A DNA stretch of 64,000 nt. Origin: Pseudomonadota bacterium. GTDB taxonomy: Bacteria; Pseudomonadota; Alphaproteobacteria; Rhizobiales; Tepidamorphaceae. The notes under the pieces are model-generated. The model worked only from the letters and a program-made list of their open reading frames with translations, had not been told where the DNA came from and did not search any database. Of this stretch, positions 1 through 8,332 are shown one piece after another; the stretch's first letter is position 1, and each line of letters begins with the position of its first letter. The position numbers and the translations under genes are program-made. The DNA lies in assembly GCA_023458595.1 (NCBI GenBank), contig JAEWYT010000152.1:1-64000 (forward strand), written 5' to 3'.

Positions 1-1848
1 CGCCCGCGGGGGCCCCGCCCCGGCGCCCGCGGCCCCCGGGCGGTCCCCCCCGCGCGCCGCGCCGACGGTTCGGTCCGTTTCCGCTCGCCCCACGCCCTCG
101 GCGACTACCCGCTGCGCCTGACCGACCGGCTGGTCCGTTGGGCCCAGGAGACGCCGCACAGGCTGTTCCTCGCCGGCCGCGCGCCGGGCGGCGGGCGGGA
201 CTGGCGGACCTACACCTACGCCGAGACCCTCGACGTCGTGCGCCGGATCGGCTCGGCGCTGCTGACGCGGCACCTGACGCGGGAGCGGCCGATCGTCGTC
301 CTGTCGGGCAACGACCTCGAGCACGCGCTCCTGGGGCTCGCCGCGCAGTATGTCGGCATCCCCTACGCGCCCGTCTCGCCCGCCTATTCGCTGATCTCCA
401 CCGACTACGCGAAGCTGCGCTACATCGTCGAGCTGGTGACGCCCGGCCTGATCTTCGCCGCCGACGGCGAGGCCTTCGCCGCGCCGATCGAGGCGGTGAC
501 GCCGAAGGGATGCGAGGTGGTCGTCACCCGCGATCCGAAGCCCGGCCAGGCCCTGTTCGACTCTCTGCTGGCCGGGCCGGCGCCGGCGAAGGCGGACGCG
601 GCGAACGCCGCGGTCGGGCCGGAGACGATCGCGAAGTTCCTGTTCACGTCCGGCTCCACGGGCATGCCCAAGGGCGTTGTCAACACCCAGCGCATGCTGA
701 CCTCGAACCAGGAGATGATCGCCTGGTCGTTTCCCTACTTCCGCACCGAGCCGCCCGTCGTCCTCGACTGGGCGCCGTGGAACCACACCGCCGGCGGCAA
801 CCACAATTTCGGCCTGGTGCTCTACAACGGCGGCTCGCTCTACATCGACGACGGCAACCCGACGCCGGCCGGCATCGAGCGGACGGTGCGCAACCTGCGC
901 GACGTCTCGCCGACGTGGTACTTCAACGTGCCGAAGGGCTTCGACGCGCTCGTCCCCTACCTGCGCGAGGACAAGGGCCTGCGCGAGACCTTCTTCAGGG
1001 ACCTGAAGGTGCTGTTCTATGCCGGCGCCGGCATGGCCCAGCACGTGTGGGACGCGCTCGACGAGATGGCGATCGAGACCTGCGGGGCCCGCATCCTCAG
1101 GCTCTGCGGCTTCGGCGCGACGGAGACCGGGCCGTTCGCGCTGGTGCTGCTGTGGGACGCGCCGGCCGGCCATCTCGGCATCCCCGCGCCCGGCGTCGAC
1201 ATCAAGCTCGTGCCGAACGGCGAGAAGCTCGAGGCGCGGATCAGGAGCCCGAGCGTGATGCCGGGCTACTGGCGCCAGCCGAACCTGACCGCGGCCGCCT
1301 TCGACGAGGAGGGCTACTACATGCTCGGCGACGCCATGCGCCTCGCCGATCCGGATGACGCTTCCGCCGGCCTGATCTTCGACGGGCGGGTGAAGGAGGA
1401 TTTCAAGCTCGACACAGGCACCTGGGTCAATGTCGGCCCGCTCAGGGCCGCCTTCATCGACCATTTCGCGCCCTACGTCTCCGACGTGGTGATCGCCGGG
1501 CTCGACCGGGACTACGTCGCCACGCTCGTCTTCGCCGACGTCAACGCCTGCCGGCGGCTCGCCGGACTGCCGGCCGATGCGGGCCTGGCGACCGTGGTCG
1601 CGCACGAGACCGTGCGCGCGGAGTTCCTGAAGCGCCTGAACGGCTTCGCCGAGCGGGCGACCGGCAGCTCGAACCGGGTCGTGCGGGCGATGCTGCTCGA
1701 CGAAGGGCCGTCGATCGACAGGCACGAGATGACCGACAAAGGCTCGATCAACCAGCGCGCCGTGCTCGAGAACCGCGCGCATCTGGTCGACGCCCTCTTC
1801 GCCGAGCCGCCGGACCCGGCGGTCCTGACACTGGACATGGAGACCTGA
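1..1848 (+). CDS. fcs: Feruloyl-CoA synthase-like acyl-CoA ligase (5' end cut by window edge)
   Basis: AMP-forming acyl-CoA ligase of the feruloyl-CoA synthase type: it would activate a hydroxycinnamate or other aryl acid to its CoA thioester in the cytoplasm. The frame is open from base 1 and gives 615 residues, close to the family's usual length, so only a short N-terminus is missing. The ATP-binding P-loop region reads TSGSTGMPKGVVNTQ, and GFGATETGP and the late GRVKEDFKL follow. SGNDLEHALLGLAAQYVGIPYAPVSPAY, split here as SGNDLEHALL and VGIPYAPVSPAY, is characteristic of Fcs rather than of general fatty acyl-CoA ligases. A thiolase starts 3 bases after the stop, so the two are cotranscribed. 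The first 53 bases are only G and C and encode an unlikely Arg/Pro/Gly stretch. The substrate is inferred from family and context. Confidence 0.8.
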   Translation, partial: RPRGPRPGARGPRAVPPARRADGSVRFRSPHALGDYPLRLTDRLVRWAQETPHRLFLAGRAPGGGRDWRTYTYAETLDVVRRIGSALLTRHLTRERPIVVLSGNDLEHALLGLAAQYVGIPYAPVSPAYSLISTDYAKLRYIVELVTPGLIFAADGEAFAAPIEAVTPKGCEVVVTRDPKPGQALFDSLLAGPAPAKADAANAAVGPETIAKFLFTSGSTGMPKGVVNTQRMLTSNQEMIAWSFPYFRTEPPVVLDWAPWNHTAGGNHNFGLVLYNGGSLYIDDGNPTPAGIERTVRNLRDVSPTWYFNVPKGFDALVPYLREDKGLRETFFRDLKVLFYAGAGMAQHVWDALDEMAIETCGARILRLCGFGATETGPFALVLLWDAPAGHLGIPAPGVDIKLVPNGEKLEARIRSPSVMPGYWRQPNLTAAAFDEEGYYMLGDAMRLADPDDASAGLIFDGRVKEDFKLDTGTWVNVGPLRAAFIDHFAPYVSDVVIAGLDRDYVATLVFADVNACRRLAGLPADAGLATVVAHETVRAEFLKRLNGFAERATGSSNRVVRAMLLDEGPSIDRHEMTDKGSINQRAVLENRAHLVDALFAEPPDPAVLTLDMET

Positions 1849-1851
1849 ACG

Positions 1852-3105
1852 ATGAGCGGCAGCGAACACGCGCTCTGCGCGGACTGGGGCGACGTCTGGC
1901 TCGTCGAGGGGGTGCGCACCCCCTTCGTCGACTACAAGGGCGCCCTGTCGCTCGTCTCGCCGATCGACCTCGGCATCAAGGCCGGCCGCGAGGCGCTGGC
2001 GCGCGCGGGCGTCCCGGCGACGGACGTCGGCACCGTCGTCTGCGGCTCGATGGCCCAGGCGAGCTTCGACGCCTACATGCTGCCGCGCCATGTCGGGCTC
2101 TATTCCGGCGTGCCGATCGAGGTGCCGGCCCACCTGGTGCAGCGCATCTGCGGCACCGGGCTCGAGGTCATCAGCCAGGCCGCCGATGCGGTCGATCTCG
2201 GCCGGGCCGACGTCGCGCTCTGCGTCGGGGCGGAATCGATGAGCCGCAATCCGGTCGCCGCCTATACCCATCGCGGCGGCTTCGACATGGGCCGCGTCGA
2301 GTTCAAGGACTTCCTGTGGGAGGCGCTGCTCGATCCGGCCGCCAGCGTCACCATGGGCGGCACCGCGGAGAACCTCGCCACCCGCTACCAGATCACCCGC
2401 GAGGAGGTCGACGCCTATGCCGCGCGCAGCTTCGAGCGTGCGGTGAAGGCCAGGGACTCCGGCTTCCTCGGCGGCGAGATTGCCCCCGTCACGAGCGAGA
2501 CCTTCTCGCTCGAGGGCTACAACGACCGCGGCATCAGGCTGCCACGCAAGGTCGAGGCGGTGACCGAGGACAGCCACATCCGCCCCTCCTCGGTCGAGGC
2601 GCTGGCGAAGATCCGGCCGGCCTTCGGCGGGGTGCAGACCGGCGGCAACTCGTCCGGCGTCGTCGACGGGGCGGCCGGCGCGGTCGTCGCGTCGGGCGCC
2701 TACGTGCGCGACCGCGACCGCGCGCCGCTCGCCCGGCTGATCTGTGCGGCGGCCGTCGGCGTGCCGCCGCAGATCATGGGCATCGGCCCGGTGCCGGCGA
2801 TCCGGGCCGTGCTCGAACGAAGCGGCCTTTCGCTCGCCGACATCGACCGCATCGAGATCAACGAGGCCTTCGGCGCGCAGGTGATGGCGTGCGCGCGGGA
2901 GCTCGGGCTCGACGAGGAAAGGCTGAACGTCAACGGCGGGGCGATCGCCATCGGCCATCCGCTGGGCGCGACCGGCATCCGGCTCGCGGTCACGCTCGCC
3001 CGGGAGCTGAAGCGCTCCGGCCTGCGCTACGGCATCGCATCGGCCTGCATCGGCGGCGGACAGGGCATCGCGCTCCTCGTCGAGAACCCCGAATCGGGGT
3101 CCTGA
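1852..3105 (+). CDS. Thiolase family acetyl-CoA acyltransferase
   Basis: A 417-residue thiolase that would cleave a 3-ketoacyl-CoA with CoA, or condense two acyl-CoAs. Catalytic features are visible: the nucleophilic Cys at residue 100 in QRICGTG, the GHPLGATG histidine loop, and the second Cys in SACIGGGQG near the C-terminus. ATG lies 3 bases after the stop of the aryl-CoA ligase, so translation is probably coupled. In this setting it could release acetyl-CoA from a beta-oxidised phenylpropanoid-CoA. No enoyl-CoA hydratase or hydroxyacyl-CoA dehydrogenase for the steps in between is present in the window. It is a paralogue of, and clearly distinct from, the phaA thiolase at 41147. Confidence 0.85.
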   Translation: MSGSEHALCADWGDVWLVEGVRTPFVDYKGALSLVSPIDLGIKAGREALARAGVPATDVGTVVCGSMAQASFDAYMLPRHVGLYSGVPIEVPAHLVQRICGTGLEVISQAADAVDLGRADVALCVGAESMSRNPVAAYTHRGGFDMGRVEFKDFLWEALLDPAASVTMGGTAENLATRYQITREEVDAYAARSFERAVKARDSGFLGGEIAPVTSETFSLEGYNDRGIRLPRKVEAVTEDSHIRPSSVEALAKIRPAFGGVQTGGNSSGVVDGAAGAVVASGAYVRDRDRAPLARLICAAAVGVPPQIMGIGPVPAIRAVLERSGLSLADIDRIEINEAFGAQVMACARELGLDEERLNVNGGAIAIGHPLGATGIRLAVTLARELKRSGLRYGIASACIGGGQGIALLVENPESGS

Positions 3106-3142
3106 AGGCGCGGAACCGGGCCCGAACCGGAAAGTTGGGGCA

Positions 3143-3162
3143 CAAACAGTTTGGGAACAAAC
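3143..3162. promoter_or_regulatory. Candidate operator upstream of dctP (three CAAAC half-sites)
   Basis: CAAAC-A-GTTTG is a perfect palindrome at 3143-3153. It is followed by GGAA and a further CAAAC, so GTTTG-GGAA-CAAAC forms a second, overlapping dyad. It sits just upstream of a plausible promoter for the TRAP operon. The 9-base core CAAACAGTT recurs at 10610 between iorA and the MarR gene, which makes that MarR protein the natural candidate binder. This is inference from motif sharing only. Confidence 0.4.
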
Positions 3163-3169
3163 AACATTC

Positions 3170-3199
3170 TTGCCCCTGCGTCCGTGCTCGGTCTAGGCT
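3170..3199 (+). promoter_or_regulatory. Possible promoter of the dctPQM operon
   Basis: TTGCCC at 3170-3175 and TAGGCT at 3194-3199 are separated by 18 bases. The same TCTAGGCT string occurs in the marR promoter region at 10638-10645. The match to a standard sigma-70 promoter is weak. Its support comes from its position in the 175-base gap before dctP and from the shared string. Confidence 0.3.
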
Positions 3200-3280
3200 A
3201 ACCGGCAACAGAGCCGCCAGCGGGCAACGCCAGGCGGCCGGAGCCGATCAGAAACGATCCGCTTTCGTAGGGAGGACCGC

Positions 3281-4306
3281 ATGAAAGCTCATTCCTGGCT
3301 TGCCGGCACACTCGTATCCGCCGCCCTGCTGGCGGCCGGCGCCGCCTGTGCGCAGGACAAGCCCGTCGAAATCCGATTTGCCCACTGGGTGCCGCCGACG
3401 CATCCGCTGCAGGCGGCCATCACCGAATGGGGCGAGTCGGTCAGCAAGGCGTCGAACGGCACCATCTCCGTGACGATCTTCCCGGCCCAGCAGCTCGGCC
3501 AGGCCAAGGACCACTACGACATGGTCCGCGACGGCATCGCCGACATGGGCTACATCAATCCGGGCTACACGCCGGGCCGCTTCCCGATCTTCGACGCGGC
3601 GAACCTGCCCTTCAACATCACCAATGCGACCGACGGGTCGGCGGCGATCGACGAGTGGTACAGCCACTACGCCGACAAGGAGATGGGCGACATCTACGTG
3701 TGCCTCGCCAACGCGCACGACCCGGGCGCCTTCCATTCGAAGACGAAGATCGAGGTGCCGGGCGACGTCAACGGCCTGAAGGTCAGGCCGGCGAACGGCA
3801 CGATCTCCAAGCTCGTCACCATGCTCGGCGGCCAGCCCGTGCAGGTCAGCGCGCCGGAATCGCGCGAGGCGCTGGAGCGCGGCGTCGCCGACGCGATCAC
3901 CTTCCCGTGGGGCTCGATCCTGCTGTTCGGCATCGACAAGACGACGAAGTTCCACCTCGACATGCCGCTCTACGTCGTCGGCTTCGTCTGGGGCATGAAC
4001 AAGGACTTCTACAACGGCCTGTCGGACGCCCAGAAGAAGGTGATCGACGACCACTGCAACCCGGAATGGGCCAAGCAGACCTCCGTCGGCTGGGCCGCGT
4101 TCGAGAGCGGCGGCCGCGACAAGATCAAGGCGATGGCGGATCACACGGTGGTCGAGCCGACCGGCGACCAGGTCGCCGAATGGCGCAAGGCCGTCGCGCC
4201 GATGCTCGACGAATGGAAGAAGGCCGTGAACGACGCCGGCAACGACGCCGACGCGATCTGGAACGATCTCGGCGAGACGCTGAAGAAGTACAACTCGCAA
4301 TATTGA
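3281..4306 (+). CDS. dctP: TRAP transporter substrate-binding protein, DctP family
   Basis: Periplasmic solute receptor of a tripartite ATP-independent transporter, 341 residues. The N-terminus MKAHSWLAGTLVSAALLAAG is a clear Sec signal peptide with probable cleavage after ACA. The mature protein opens with IRFAHWVPPTHPLQ, and PAQQLGQAKDHYDMVRDGIADMG, split here as PAQQLGQ and DMVRDGIADMG, is typical of DctP proteins. The start follows AGGGAGG with good spacing. DctQ and DctM genes follow on the same strand. Position next to a feruloyl-CoA synthase and thiolase suggests an aromatic or other carboxylate ligand, but ligand identity cannot be read from the sequence. Confidence 0.92.
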   Translation: MKAHSWLAGTLVSAALLAAGAACAQDKPVEIRFAHWVPPTHPLQAAITEWGESVSKASNGTISVTIFPAQQLGQAKDHYDMVRDGIADMGYINPGYTPGRFPIFDAANLPFNITNATDGSAAIDEWYSHYADKEMGDIYVCLANAHDPGAFHSKTKIEVPGDVNGLKVRPANGTISKLVTMLGGQPVQVSAPESREALERGVADAITFPWGSILLFGIDKTTKFHLDMPLYVVGFVWGMNKDFYNGLSDAQKKVIDDHCNPEWAKQTSVGWAAFESGGRDKIKAMADHTVVEPTGDQVAEWRKAVAPMLDEWKKAVNDAGNDADAIWNDLGETLKKYNSQY

Positions 4307-4426
4307 GGCGGGCCGCCACCCTCCGCCCCGGCGTTGCCGGCCGGGGCGGCGGCCGGGGCCGCTTCCGACCGACCTGTCCGTCTTTCTCGCCAGGGGGGAG
4401 AGCGTGAGCGAGGCACCGGTTCCGCG

Positions 4427-4975
4427 ATGAGCGCGTTCGAACGGCTGATCAGGCGCATCGTCACCTTCGTCGACGGGGCGGCGGCGATGTTCCTGGCGGT
4501 CATCACCGGGCTCACCTTCCTGACGGTCGTCCTGCGCTACGGCTTCAACAGCTCCATTCCGGGCTCGTTCGACATCGGCCGGCTGCTGCTCGGCGTCGCC
4601 ATCTTCTGGGGCGTGGCGGTCGCCGCCTACCGGCAGGAGCACATCCAGGTCGACATCCTCTGGTCGGCGCTGCCGAAGCGCGCCCAGGGCTATCTCAACC
4701 TGTTCGCCGATCTCGTCTTCTTCGGCTGCGCGCTCGTGTTCACCTGGATGTTCCTCCTGCGGGTGATGGCGACGCGGGCTTCCGGCGAGACGACGTTCGA
4801 GCTCGACGTGCCGATCTGGCCGTTCCACATGCTCGCCTGGCTCGGCATCGCGCTGACCAGCGTCGTGCTTCTCGTGCGCATCGCCCATGTCTTCGTCACC
4901 GGCCGCTTCGACGCCCCGACGGAGCTCGGGCCGGACGACGACGGACCCAAGGACTATCCCGCCGGAGAGCCATGA
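4427..4975 (+). CDS. dctQ: TRAP transporter small permease, DctQ family
   Basis: A 182-residue, four-helix membrane subunit of the TRAP importer. Hydrophobic segments are seen at about residues 15-40, 50-70, 90-112 and 130-152. RQEHIQVDILW matches the conserved E-H-I region of DctQ proteins. The frame is open further upstream, but ATG at 4427 gives a normal length and places the first helix correctly. The last four bases overlap the start of dctM (ATGA), so translation is coupled. It pairs with DctM to form the membrane complex. Confidence 0.88.
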   Translation: MSAFERLIRRIVTFVDGAAAMFLAVITGLTFLTVVLRYGFNSSIPGSFDIGRLLLGVAIFWGVAVAAYRQEHIQVDILWSALPKRAQGYLNLFADLVFFGCALVFTWMFLLRVMATRASGETTFELDVPIWPFHMLAWLGIALTSVVLLVRIAHVFVTGRFDAPTELGPDDDGPKDYPAGEP

Positions 4976-6276
4976 GTTACCCCGATCTCGTCGCCGTCGG
5001 CGGCTTCGTCGTCCTGTTCGTTCTGCTGCTGCTGCGGGTGCCGATCGGCGTCGCCATGGGGCTCGTCGGCATCGGCGGCTTCGCGATGATGGTGCGCACC
5101 TCGTCGGCCCTCAATCTGGTCGGCCTGTCGCCGATCCGCACGGCGACGGAATATTCGCTGGCGCTGATCCCGATGTTCATCCTCATGGGGTCGCTGGCGA
5201 CCGCGTCGGGCCTCAGCAAGGAGCTCTACCGGGCCTCGAACGCCTGGATCGGCCACCGGCGCGGCGGCCTCGCCATGGCGACGATCGCGGCCTGCGGCGG
5301 CTTCGCCGCGATCTGCGGCTCGTCGGTGGCCACCGCGGCGACGATGACCAAGGTCGCCCTGCCGGAGATGAAGCGCTACGGCTATCCCGACACGCTGGCG
5401 ACCGGCTCGATCGCGGCCGGCGGCACGCTCGGCATCCTGATCCCGCCGTCGATCGTGCTCGCCATCTACGGCATCCTGACCGAGCAGGACATCGGCAAGC
5501 TGTTCATCGCCGGGGTCGTCCCCGGCATCCTCGCCCTCACCCTCTACCTCGTCACCGTGCGGCTCTACGTGCTGTTCTCCAGGCAGGACGTGCCCGTGCA
5601 GGAAAGGGCGAGCTGGAGCGAGCGGGTGCAGGCCTCGCGCGGCGTGTGGGCCGTGGTGCTGCTCTTCGTCTTCGTCATGGGCGGCATCTACGGCGGCGTC
5701 TTCACGCCCTCCGAGGCCGCCGGCATGGGCGCGTCCGGCGTGCTCATCATCGGCCTGTTCAGGCGGCGGCTCGACGGGCGCGCGATCTACCGCTGCCTGG
5801 TCGACAGCATCCAGGTTTCCGCCTCGATCTTCTTCATCCTGATCGGAGCGCTCCTGTTCGGCTACTTCCTGACGGCGACGCAGGCGCCGCAGAAGGTCGC
5901 CAGCCTGCTCCTCAGCTTCGATCTCGGGCCGTACGGCACGCTGGTCCTGATCCTGCTGTTCTTCCTGATCCTCGGCTGCATCCTCGACGCGATGGCGATG
6001 ATCGTGCTGATGATCCCGATCATCTATCCCGTGATCATCCATCTCGGCTTCGATCCGATCTGGTTCGGCGTCATCATCGTCATGACGGTCGAGCTCGGCC
6101 TGATCACGCCTCCGGTCGGCATGAACGTCTTCGTGCTCAACTCGCTCGCCCGCGACATCCCGCTGCAACGCGTCTTCGCCGGCGTCATGCCCTTCGTGCT
6201 GATGGACGTTCTCCGGCTGGCGCTGCTGGTGGCGTTTCCCGCGCTGGTCCTGTTCCTGCCCAACACGATGCAGTGA
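4972..6276 (+). CDS. dctM: TRAP transporter large permease, DctM family
   Basis: The transport subunit of the TRAP importer, 434 residues and highly hydrophobic with about 12 membrane segments, the normal size for DctM. Family landmarks include CGGFAAICGSSVATAATM, the segment LGILIPPSIVLAIYG, and GLITPPVGMNVFVL near the C-terminus. These correspond to the two clamshell repeats that bind substrate and sodium in characterised relatives. It overlaps dctQ by four bases at its start and the next gene by four bases at its end (GTGA). Confidence 0.93.
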   Translation: MSYPDLVAVGGFVVLFVLLLLRVPIGVAMGLVGIGGFAMMVRTSSALNLVGLSPIRTATEYSLALIPMFILMGSLATASGLSKELYRASNAWIGHRRGGLAMATIAACGGFAAICGSSVATAATMTKVALPEMKRYGYPDTLATGSIAAGGTLGILIPPSIVLAIYGILTEQDIGKLFIAGVVPGILALTLYLVTVRLYVLFSRQDVPVQERASWSERVQASRGVWAVVLLFVFVMGGIYGGVFTPSEAAGMGASGVLIIGLFRRRLDGRAIYRCLVDSIQVSASIFFILIGALLFGYFLTATQAPQKVASLLLSFDLGPYGTLVLILLFFLILGCILDAMAMIVLMIPIIYPVIIHLGFDPIWFGVIIVMTVELGLITPPVGMNVFVLNSLARDIPLQRVFAGVMPFVLMDVLRLALLVAFPALVLFLPNTMQ

Positions 6277-6740
6277 GTGCCGTGATCCTCGCCGAGACGC
6301 CGTTCATGCAGGTCCATGCCGAGCTCGCCGACATCCTGGAGTTCGGCGACACGCCGGCCGGCACGCGCCGCGTCATCAACATCCTCGGCGGCACGGTCGG
6401 CGGCGCGCGGATCGCGGGACGCATCCTGCCGGGCGGCGCCGACTGGCAGGTGATCCGTGCCGACGGGGTCGCGGACATCTCCGCGCGCTACACGATCGAG
6501 ACCGCGTCCGGCGCGCTCGTCCTCGTCCGGTCCGACGGCGTGCGCCACGGTCCGCCCGAGGTGATGGCCGGCCTGGCGCGGGGCGAGGACGTTGATCCGG
6601 CGCTTTACTATTTCCGCACCGCCATGCGGTTCGAGACGGCGTCCGACGGCGACGTCGGCTGGCTCAACCGGATCGTGGCGGTCGCCAGCGGCAGGCGGGC
6701 GAGGAACGCGGTGCTGCTCGACGTGTTCGAGGTGGTGTAG
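6273..6740 (+). CDS. DUF3237 family protein
   Basis: A 155-residue cytoplasmic protein that I assign to DUF3237, a small beta-barrel family of unknown biochemical role. NILGGTVGGARIAGRILPGGADWQ, split here as ILGGTVGGARI and LPGGADWQ, and LYYFRTAMRFET are the recognisable segments. GTG at 6273 overlaps the dctM stop as GTGA. ATG at 6306 is an alternative but would remove conserved residues. DUF3237 genes are often found beside TRAP or aromatic-catabolic genes, which fits here. I cannot assign a reaction. Confidence 0.75.
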   Translation: MSAVILAETPFMQVHAELADILEFGDTPAGTRRVINILGGTVGGARIAGRILPGGADWQVIRADGVADISARYTIETASGALVLVRSDGVRHGPPEVMAGLARGEDVDPALYYFRTAMRFETASDGDVGWLNRIVAVASGRRARNAVLLDVFEVV

Positions 6741-6840
6741 AGCGGGAACGCCGCCTGACCGGCGGAGGCGAAACGGGGAGTGCGGACCGGAGAACCGCGG
6801 GCGGCGCGGGCGATGACGAGGGGCGGTCGATGGGCGAGGC

Positions 6841-8331
6841 CTACTCCGCCGCCCGCCGCATGCCGCCGACGGCCGCCCGGAGGCTCGCGATCGTCTCGTC
6901 GAGCGCCGTTCCCTCCGGGTCCTTCAGCGTGGCGAGGCGGGCGTTGAGCACGGCGTCGGCGAAGGTCGACAGCGGCAGATCGCCCGACAGACCGGGCTCG
7001 ACCACCTTCTCGACGATCGCGTCGAAGCTTCGCCGGCCGCGCTTCTGCGTATCGGCGTAGCCCTTAACCAGAGCGCCGATCGCCACCACTTCGCGGGCGG
7101 CGTCGGGATCGAGCGCGACCGTCCTGTCGACGAGCCCGAGCCAGCGCTCGATCCACTCCTGCTCCTCGGCGTAGCGCAGCGTGCGCGGCCGCCAGGCGCG
7201 CAGGGACGACAGGAGCTTCAGGCGCACGAAGCCGCCGAACCGGGTCGCCGTCACGTTCATCGGGATCGACCATCTATCCCAGCCGCGCCGCGCGAGGAAC
7301 GCCAGCGCCCGGCGCGCGAGGCCTGCGGGCAGGAGCGACACGAGCTCCTCCGGCCCCGGCTTCATGTACTCGATCACGTCGACGATCTCCCCCGGCCGCG
7401 CCTTCGCCTCGGCGCGCACCTGCTCGAGGCGCGCCGCGGCGAGCTTCAGCTGGGCGACCCGGATCGTGTCCTCGAAGGCCATGCGCACGGCGAGGATGCG
7501 GGCGAGTTCGGAGACGAAAGCGGCGTCCGCGCCGGGTCTTCCGGCGAAGCGGTTCAGCCGTTCCGCATAGAGCGCGACGTAGTTCTCGTCCTGATACTCG
7601 GCGAGGCGGCGCGATCCCGCCTCGACGACCGGGAGCGCCGCTTCGGGGAAGAGCGACCAGGATTCGACAGGAGAGCCGGGCCCGCGGGACGCCTCCTCCG
7701 GCTCCGGAGCCGGAGTCGCTTCCGCGCCCGTCCGCGCGAATTCGAGGCCCGCATCGAAATCGCGCAGGTTCGCCTCGACCGCCTTGCCGCCGGCGCGGAT
7801 CGCGTCGCGGAACCGGTCCGGCGGCACCGGCAGCACGCCGGACCCGGCGAGCGCGCCGAGCAGGACCGCGTTCAGCTGGATCCCCAGGTCCTGCAGCTCG
7901 CCGACGAGCGCGGTCTTCGCGAAGCGGCGGAGGACGTCCTCGAGCCGACCCGGATCGATCCGTCCGTCGCCCGGCGCGGACTTTTCGGCGACCGTGTAGA
8001 CCCTGCGGGAAACGCCGATGAGCAGGGTCCGGTCGGGGGTCGCGTAGCCCGCCTGAACCATCCGCGCGGTCTCGAGGAGTTCGGTGCCGATCAGGACGTC
8101 GACGCGGCCCGGCGCGGGATTGAGCGCCAGCACCGGCCTGCCCTCCGCCTGCGGCAGGATCTCCAGATAGTAGGTGGTCGCGCCGGTACGCTGGGCGACG
8201 CCCGGGATCGAGGTGCGCTGGGCATGCAGGCCCTCGGCGACGGCGGCATCGGCGATCCAGCCGGCGAGCACGCCGCCGCCCTCGCCGCCGAGCGCGGAAA
8301 TGAGGACGGTGATCGGCGCGGCCGCGTCCAT
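6841..8331 (-). CDS. iorB: Indolepyruvate ferredoxin oxidoreductase, beta subunit (IorB) with C-terminal extension
   Basis: The gamma/beta-type subunit of an oxidoreductase that converts arylpyruvates to aryl-acetyl-CoA with reduction of ferredoxin. The N-terminal third (ITVLISALGGEGGGVLAGWI, then QRTGATTYYLEI) is the typical IorB fold. From about residue 230 to the end there is a long extension (EYQDENYVALYAERL onward) that I recognise as DUF6537, common in aerobic bacterial IorB proteins. ATG at 8331 follows the iorA stop after one base (TGACATG), so translation is coupled. An in-frame ATG at 8364 would overlap iorA. Length with the chosen start is 496 residues. Confidence 0.82.
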   Translation of the reverse strand: MDAAAPITVLISALGGEGGGVLAGWIADAAVAEGLHAQRTSIPGVAQRTGATTYYLEILPQAEGRPVLALNPAPGRVDVLIGTELLETARMVQAGYATPDRTLLIGVSRRVYTVAEKSAPGDGRIDPGRLEDVLRRFAKTALVGELQDLGIQLNAVLLGALAGSGVLPVPPDRFRDAIRAGGKAVEANLRDFDAGLEFARTGAEATPAPEPEEASRGPGSPVESWSLFPEAALPVVEAGSRRLAEYQDENYVALYAERLNRFAGRPGADAAFVSELARILAVRMAFEDTIRVAQLKLAAARLEQVRAEAKARPGEIVDVIEYMKPGPEELVSLLPAGLARRALAFLARRGWDRWSIPMNVTATRFGGFVRLKLLSSLRAWRPRTLRYAEEQEWIERWLGLVDRTVALDPDAAREVVAIGALVKGYADTQKRGRRSFDAIVEKVVEPGLSGDLPLSTFADAVLNARLATLKDPEGTALDETIASLRAAVGGMRRAAE

Positions 8332-8332
8332 G

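Noticed and set aside
3248..4888. 546-residue minus-strand frame over dctP and dctQ
   Set aside because: Runs across two well-defined genes; composition is Arg/Asp/His-rich shadow.
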